Origin: Datisca glomerata
Lineage: Eukaryota; Streptophyta; Magnoliopsida; Cucurbitales; Datiscaceae
Assembly (NCBI GenBank): GCA_003255025.1
Contig: QANY01005768.1
Location: 570,805-634,804, forward strand
DNA length: 64,000 bases
Direction: 5' to 3'
Shown here: positions 58,978 through 64,000 of the stretch, piece by piece
How positions within the stretch are numbered: the first letter of the stretch is position 1
Layout: each line of letters begins with the position of its first letter
Made by a program: the position numbers and the translations under genes
The notes under the pieces: generated by a model
What the model was told of the DNA's origin: nothing
The model's database searches: none
Seen by the model: the letters and a program-made list of their open reading frames with translations, nothing else

Positions 58978-59727
58978 ATTCCTGGGCTGAGGCCCCCCTC
59001 AATGGGTACTAAGAAGGAGGGAGGCACCCAGAATCAATCAAAAAGCTTATTTCTTTGATTGAAGGGAACTAAGACTCTTTATTAGCTTAGCTATCATTCC
59101 GGGAGAATCTAGTCATTTAGTCAGTTCATAACAATCTTTGTAAATCAAGGGGCAAAGCTTCTACAATAGCTTCCCCCTCATATAGTCGTCGGACTTCCCC
59201 AGCCTGCCCTTCTTCACTTCTAGCGAAGCTGCGAATTCATGAGCAAGTGAATAAATGGGCCATGTTCCTAAAAGGAGTGACCATCTTTGTTTTATTCCCT
59301 TCCCTTATCCTATCAAAGCCCATAGGTTGGGCGCTAGCGCTTTACTAATATAATAGAAATTCAGACTCTTCCGCTGAGCGAAGCTGCGAGCCTTCCCTTC
59401 TCGAGCCTACTAAAATAGCTTACGCTTACCAAGCCTAGTCTACAAAAAGAGGGCTACGCCAAGCAAGCTTTCCCCTTTGTTTGTTGTGGGTCGTGCCTCA
59501 CTGCAGGCACTGAATGAAATGAGTGGAGATCTTCCTTCCCCCTTATTAATTACCAAGAAGTTCATTGCCACTAGTGGCGAAGAACAATTCGACCATCCCA
59601 CCCAGAAAAAAACTCAGAGCCTAAAGAGAAGAGAGTTCAGTCTACAAGAAGTTGGCAGAGCTTTAGCCATTGGACTGCATCTATCCTACCTAAAGAGTCA
59701 CCCTTTTTTTGTTCGTTCTTCGAATGA
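58978..59727. other. No recognised gene
   Basis: A 111-codon frame (59477-59812) runs into the repeat; the family is unknown. Confidence 0.35.
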
Positions 59728-59954
59728 TGCTAGTGGAGACTCCTTCTGGCTAATGAAGATACTACTCCATCCCATTCATTCCCAGTGGATCCTTCTTCTC
59801 CCTAAGAATTGAACAAACCAAGTTGACCTATACGAGAGTGAGGAATAAAAACCAAGAAGAAACTTCTCACTTTTGATGTCCCACGATTCTACTAGTTTAG
59901 AAACTAAGGAGAAGGACAGGGATCGCTAGGTCAGAAAAGCGAGAACTCTCAATT

Positions 59955-60026
59955 CTCCCCAAGTAGGATTTAAACTTACGATGAGTCAGTTAACAGCCCA
60001 CCGCTCTACCACTGAGCTACTGAGGA
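59955..60026 (-). tRNA. trnN: tRNA-Asn (GTT), plastid-derived, decayed (copy 2)
   Basis: The 72-base gene has anticodon GTT. In the T arm the usual TTCGAATCC reads TTTAAATCC: both bases of the CG are changed. Other changes are in the D/anticodon region (CCCACCGC for CCGACCGC on the + strand). It is more decayed in the T loop than copy 1. Confidence 0.85.
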
Positions 60027-61843
60027 ACAACGGACTTAAGGAAGCCCACTCTCATTCTTTGGACCAACTTATGACCGAACAAAAAAGGTTAGTCACTCTT
60101 TTTCACATACACCGGGAGAAAAGGTTATGATAGCAAGCCCCTCCCTGGCCGAAGAGCCTCCAGGACAAGGGGGTGGAGGTCAACTATCTACTTTCGAGAT
60201 TCATATTGATCAATCGATCTCCACATCCTGCTAGTTTGTTAAGTAGACTCACTCTACCGAGGGGCAACAAAGGCTGGAACTCCTCCTTCTAAAAACCAGG
60301 GGCCTACTTCTTATCCTCAGAGTTAGCAGGTATGAAAGAGTCCCCTCTCTGTCTGTATCTCTGAGTTTCTACTACTAAGTAGCACTTCTTCAATTCAATC
60401 ATAGAATCAATTTTGGTCAAGCTGAAAAGCCCTATCCCTATCTTATTAGTAAGCTAGTGCGCCCCCGTTCTTTATCAAAGTCAACTTTCTCGCTTGTTAA
60501 TCAGCCCCTACCTTTTTTATGGGATATTTGAAGAAGCGCAGGTTTGGAACCCTATACAAGGTTTTGGTCTCGATCTCGCTTGGTGGTGCCCTTCTCGATG
60601 ATTTTTGACTCAACATTGATTTCGTGCTTGAGTTGGGGGGCCCTCCCTCCATCTATCGAGTCAAGTAATTCGCTATCGGAAATTTGTCCGCCCTCATGCC
60701 ATGCTTCATCTTTCTCTGAATCGGTTCCTAGTGTCAGTCAATCAAGATTCACCATCAAGAGAGGGGAGAGCCTTTACTTTAGGTTAAGTCGGTCTCTTCA
60801 TTCACGCAATTTCCCCGTCCATCAATCACACGAGTACGCATCCAGTCAGCACATAGCGAACGAAAAAAGCGTTCATCTTGGATTCTCTTCCTCAATCCAA
60901 ATTTCTATCAACTGATCCCTATTCATTTGGTCAAAGTCTCCATGGCCTTTTCATGCCCCTCTACTGAGAGGTGCACCATGTTGATAGGAATCGGCAAAGA
61001 CCTTCTTGTACATGGCCTCGAAGGCTGCATTCATGGCAATTATCACTTGTTTCTTCTGAGGGTATGGTATGGCTTTGTTCTTGGTGTTGTTTAATAGATG
61101 TCGAGTGCCGTCCGAGAATCTCCATCTGCTCTAAGTGCGCGAGCTAGAATCCTTATGTCAGGTTGGTTGTTCAAATTTCTCTTTACCCTTTGCATCTTCA
61201 TCTTTTTGAAATACCAAACCCATTCTCCTGAATCTTCATTAGTCCTATTTCAGGTGCAAAGCCTCTTCAATAAAGACCTCTTTCTTTTTTTCTCCCTCAT
61301 TTCTAATTTTGTTGATAAAAAGAGGATAAGCGCTATCCATTGAGTAAAGGGAGGATTTGCTACAATGATTCGGTCGATTCCCGTTTGCCTGCCCCCTCAT
61401 AGTCCATTAGTGGGTAGGGTGGTCAACTTAGAGGCCGCCCGCCTCCTCTTCAGACGTGTCCTCGACAACCTTGGCGGTTGTTCGGTCTCTGCTTTTAGGG
61501 GTGGAAGTGCTTGGTCGCTGGGGTTTCCTTTTCCTCAACCAAAATGAATTCGGTTGTGTCAGCCGGTCTAACATTTTGTTATGAGCTGGCTAGATAAAGA
61601 AAGATGGATTGAAGGTTAGATAGATTTGAGTTCAAGTGGCACAGGACCTTCGATAGATCATGGGGCGTATTCTACCCTTATCGAATTCATTCTATTGAAG
61701 CGTAACGTAAAAAGCTCCTTCTCATCTTGTGTTACATTTCTTTGGTTTGGAAGTTCCAGAATGTTGTCTGTGGATTTCTAACAAAGGAAAGCCCCCTTGT
61801 GCCATTTGATTGATGAAAGTTCCATGCTGCTCGCCACTCCCCA

Positions 61844-61914
61844 AGGCCAAGGATGGGGTCGAACCATCATTCTTGGATTTTCAGTCCAATATATTTCCAT
61901 TATGTTACCTAGCC
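61844..61914 (-). tRNA. trnC: trnC-derived tRNA with anticodon GAA (copy 2)
   Basis: The same gene as copy 1, but the anticodon loop is CTGAAAA, so the anticodon is GAA (Phe) instead of GCA (Cys). Two expected CG sites in the acceptor/T arm pair as CA and TG (GATGG with CCCCATCC), keeping the stem paired. Confidence 0.8.
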
Positions 61915-61920
61915 AAACCC

Positions 61921-62984
61921 GCCACCTCATGTGCCAAAGTAAAACGGTTGTTCTTCCTTTCCCACTCCCTCTTTTTCTACATATGCGGTGGTGGGTTACC
62001 ATAGAAGAGGGGACAACTTCTTTCTCCCTTGCCTTGCTCCATTTTCCTTTTCTGAAGCAAGGCACTCCACTACTAGTACAAAGGCCAGATAGAAGGTTGC
62101 TCATCTAGCCCAGCGAGCGGATCCATTGTTTATGCGTCAGTGCAATGCAGTTGAAAAAGGTAAGCTCCTTTTTTTAGTAAGGTATAGGTTGGGGAAAACT
62201 CCAAAACTAGGGTTCCAAAAAGCTGACCTCAGATTATATATCCGTTTTCAAAAGGGGCACCCCCCTAAATTACAAGCTAGCGTGCAACGGCTTTTCAGCC
62301 GTTGTTGCTTGTTGCTTGCAGGCTCGAAAATCTCTCTTTCGCTTCTTATTTCGCACAAGCACTTGGTTTTCCCCTTGTTGTCTTGCATTTTGTGATACCC
62401 CGCTTCAGTCTGTGTTTTTCAGATAGCCTGGATCCGACGTTGATTTCCGATTTAAATGTCAGCTCCAGGTTTTGGTTGGCCCATCTAGTTAGTTCAGCTA
62501 TCACTGCTGAAAGCCCTTGTGGTTGTTCGGCTGCGAACTCCTCGTTCGCGTATCTCACACTCCAAAGCATCTATTTTATTTCATATTTCATTTAACTTTC
62601 CTGCATTTTTCTTTTTATCCATAGGTCGGCTTCGTGCAGATAGATGTTTGCCAGGGGAGATGGGTGCTCCTAAGGTATGCCCTTCCCGTGGGTTGTTCTC
62701 TTCTCTGTCTTTTCCATCCAGTGCCCTCACTGCGTCAGAAAATCTTCATCTTCGATCTCTTTTCGCAATGCAATATAGAAGTCTAACAGTTTGTCTCGGC
62801 ATCTGTTTTTTAAGTAATTGATCTCATATCTATAAGCGGTCAGCGTTCACTTAAGCCTACGCCCGCCCATTCCTTTAAAGCCTCACCCCGCCCTAAGACT
62901 CGTTACGCTCTTCGACTGAACTCATTGGCTCCGCGCTCTATTCAGTCAGAACCTGGTTCGAGAACCTTCTATCATAGATTCCCT
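61921..62984. other. No recognised gene
   Basis: A partial AGGGTTCCAAA motif lies near 62211. Nothing else is supported. Confidence 0.4.
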
Positions 62985-63922
62985 TCACTCATTGTCTTGC
63001 CCGAAAAATTTCTTTATTCTCATTGGAGAAAGACTCTCCCGCGGCAAGGTTTTACACATAGGGCCAGCTGCTTTCTTTATCTCGCTTGCCGTTAGTCCGT
63101 CTAGCGCCTTTCGGTTGGGGTCCGCCCTGGGGGTTAGACCGCCTGGGTTAGATTTTATAGTATCGAAGGCAGTCAACGTGTCAGCCATTCTTCTCCCATT
63201 AGACTTGCTCTTTTTCCTTCTCTCTTCCTGTTCTCTCCCTATACTTTATTTGACAGGGGCGGAGAATACCACTCTATCAATAACAATGATAAAGTCACAA
63301 TTCAGTTTCAAATGGTTTGAGCTTGGAAGCAACCTACTATCTATCGATAGGCAAGAACAGGAAGCTATTGGATGCTTCACCTGTCTATTCTATTATGGCC
63401 AGCTTGGAGACATCAAAGGAAGACCATCATCTCTATCCGGGTACGATCATAGCTTTGTTCATTTGTTGAACCTTGGGGATAACCATTAGCATTGAGGCCA
63501 ATCACCACACCACCTCTATCATACATACGACATTACATGACGCGAGAGTGCATGGTCAACACAGACCTAAAGCGCTTACGTTCCGCTTGTCGCCAATACA
63601 ACCACAACGTAACTTGCATGAGATTCAACAACCAAAACTACTGCTAGTCTCGAGGGGATGGCATCCTCCTATAATAGTTAGCAGTACTAAACAAGCGAGT
63701 CATCGGTCCTTTGGACCGCCTTTGAAAAACAAAAGGAACTCGCGTAACTCGCTAGGCCTTCGAAACAAAGGTGATTCTGTTCATGCTTCAGACGATCTGG
63801 CTAATTATATATATACTATACTTCAATTACAAAGGCAAACCTATAGGCATGTTTTAGCGCATTTCGAAAGGTCACCGGTTAGGTTAACTTTGACTTTGGA
63901 AATGCTACTAAGGACCGGGTGA
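62985..63922 (+). CDS. Two long unidentified frames
   Basis: Plus-strand frames 62992-63489 (165 codons; hydrophobic run VNVSAILLPLDLLFFLLSS) and 63473-63922 (149 codons, basic, ending EMLLRTG) overlap by 17 bases. A minus-strand frame 63188-62985 (MADTLTAFDTIKSNPGGLTP) lies opposite. I recognise none. They are long for a window where known genes are broken, but chance or retroelement origin is possible. Confidence 0.25.
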
Positions 63923-64000
63923 AGAATGAAAAACGTCCGCTAATGCCCACGGGATCAAATCTTTTATAGATCAGCAATGAATGTCTTGTATCAATGAAGA
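63923..64000. other. No recognised gene (window edge)
   Basis: Nothing is supported in the last 78 bases. Confidence 0.4.

Larger units (their letters stand above)
59728..61920. repeat. Direct repeat, copy 2 (partner 21974-24116)
   Basis: Same order as copy 1: trnN, unrecognised middle, trnC-like. By position next to trnY and nad2 this is the ancestral copy; copy 1 at 22-24 kb is the displaced one. The AGGTTTGGAACCCT motif is at 60540-60553 here; copy 1 has lost one T of it. Confidence 0.9.

Overview
The window looks like plant mitochondrial DNA in an advanced state of decay, mixed with remnants of plant nuclear retrotransposons. Recognisable mitochondrial pieces are rpl2-rps19-rps3 exon 1, two copies of nad2 exon 5, nad2 intron 4 and exon 4, atp8, cox3 (two copies), sdh4, mttB (tatC) and a ccmC fragment. 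There are also mitochondrial-type tRNA genes: trnN of plastid origin (two copies), trnC-like (two copies), trnY, trnK and trnE. Gene order is angiosperm-like: rpl2-rps19-rps3, sdh4 overlapping cox3, and trnC-trnN-trnY-nad2. Every mitochondrial protein gene long enough to test is broken by stops, frameshifts or deletions. Only the 74-base rps3 exon 1 reads cleanly, and a short ccmC fragment stays open.

Many differences from the expected sequence, and between the repeat copies inside the window, are CG to TG or CA transitions. That pattern points to DNA that has been cytosine-methylated, and so to a nuclear insertion of mitochondrial DNA (NUMT) rather than a working mitochondrial chromosome. 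This is an inference. A degenerate mitochondrial contig remains possible.

Layout: 0-4.7 kb holds one arm of an inverted repeat and a broken bacterial-type reverse transcriptase. 4.7-6.5 kb holds rpl2-rps19-rps3. 7.0-10.5 kb is copy A of a large inverted repeat (nad2 exon 5, deleted cox3). 10.5-15.8 kb is unrecognised apart from a group II intron 3' end. 15.8-19.9 kb has Ty3/gypsy gag and pol debris and the ccmC fragment. 22.0-24.1 kb is copy 1 of a direct repeat with trnN and a trnC-like gene. 24.6-25.9 kb is a LINE. Near 26.1 kb is a trnK with an internal tandem duplication. 26.9-27.4 kb is a conserved unknown frame. 28.0-29.5 kb is gypsy and copia debris. 29.6-30.4 kb is mttB. 32.5-34.3 kb has retroelement debris, a second intron 3' end and trnE. 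36.8-39.4 kb is a plant-mobile-domain element. Near 40 kb are a copia fragment and the second arm of the 1-340 repeat. 41-48 kb is mostly unrecognised, with a strong nested hairpin. 48.0-48.6 kb is a broken 193-codon membrane-protein-like frame. 48.9-55.0 kb is copy B of the inverted repeat (atp8, cox3, sdh4, nad2 exon 5). 54.8-56.9 kb is nad2 intron 4 and exon 4. 58.9-61.9 kb holds trnY and copy 2 of the direct repeat. 62-64 kb is unrecognised.

The genes do not appear to act together now. The main value of the window is its record of how organellar DNA is duplicated, deleted, patched and mutated. No rRNA gene, CRISPR array or intact protein gene of known function was found.
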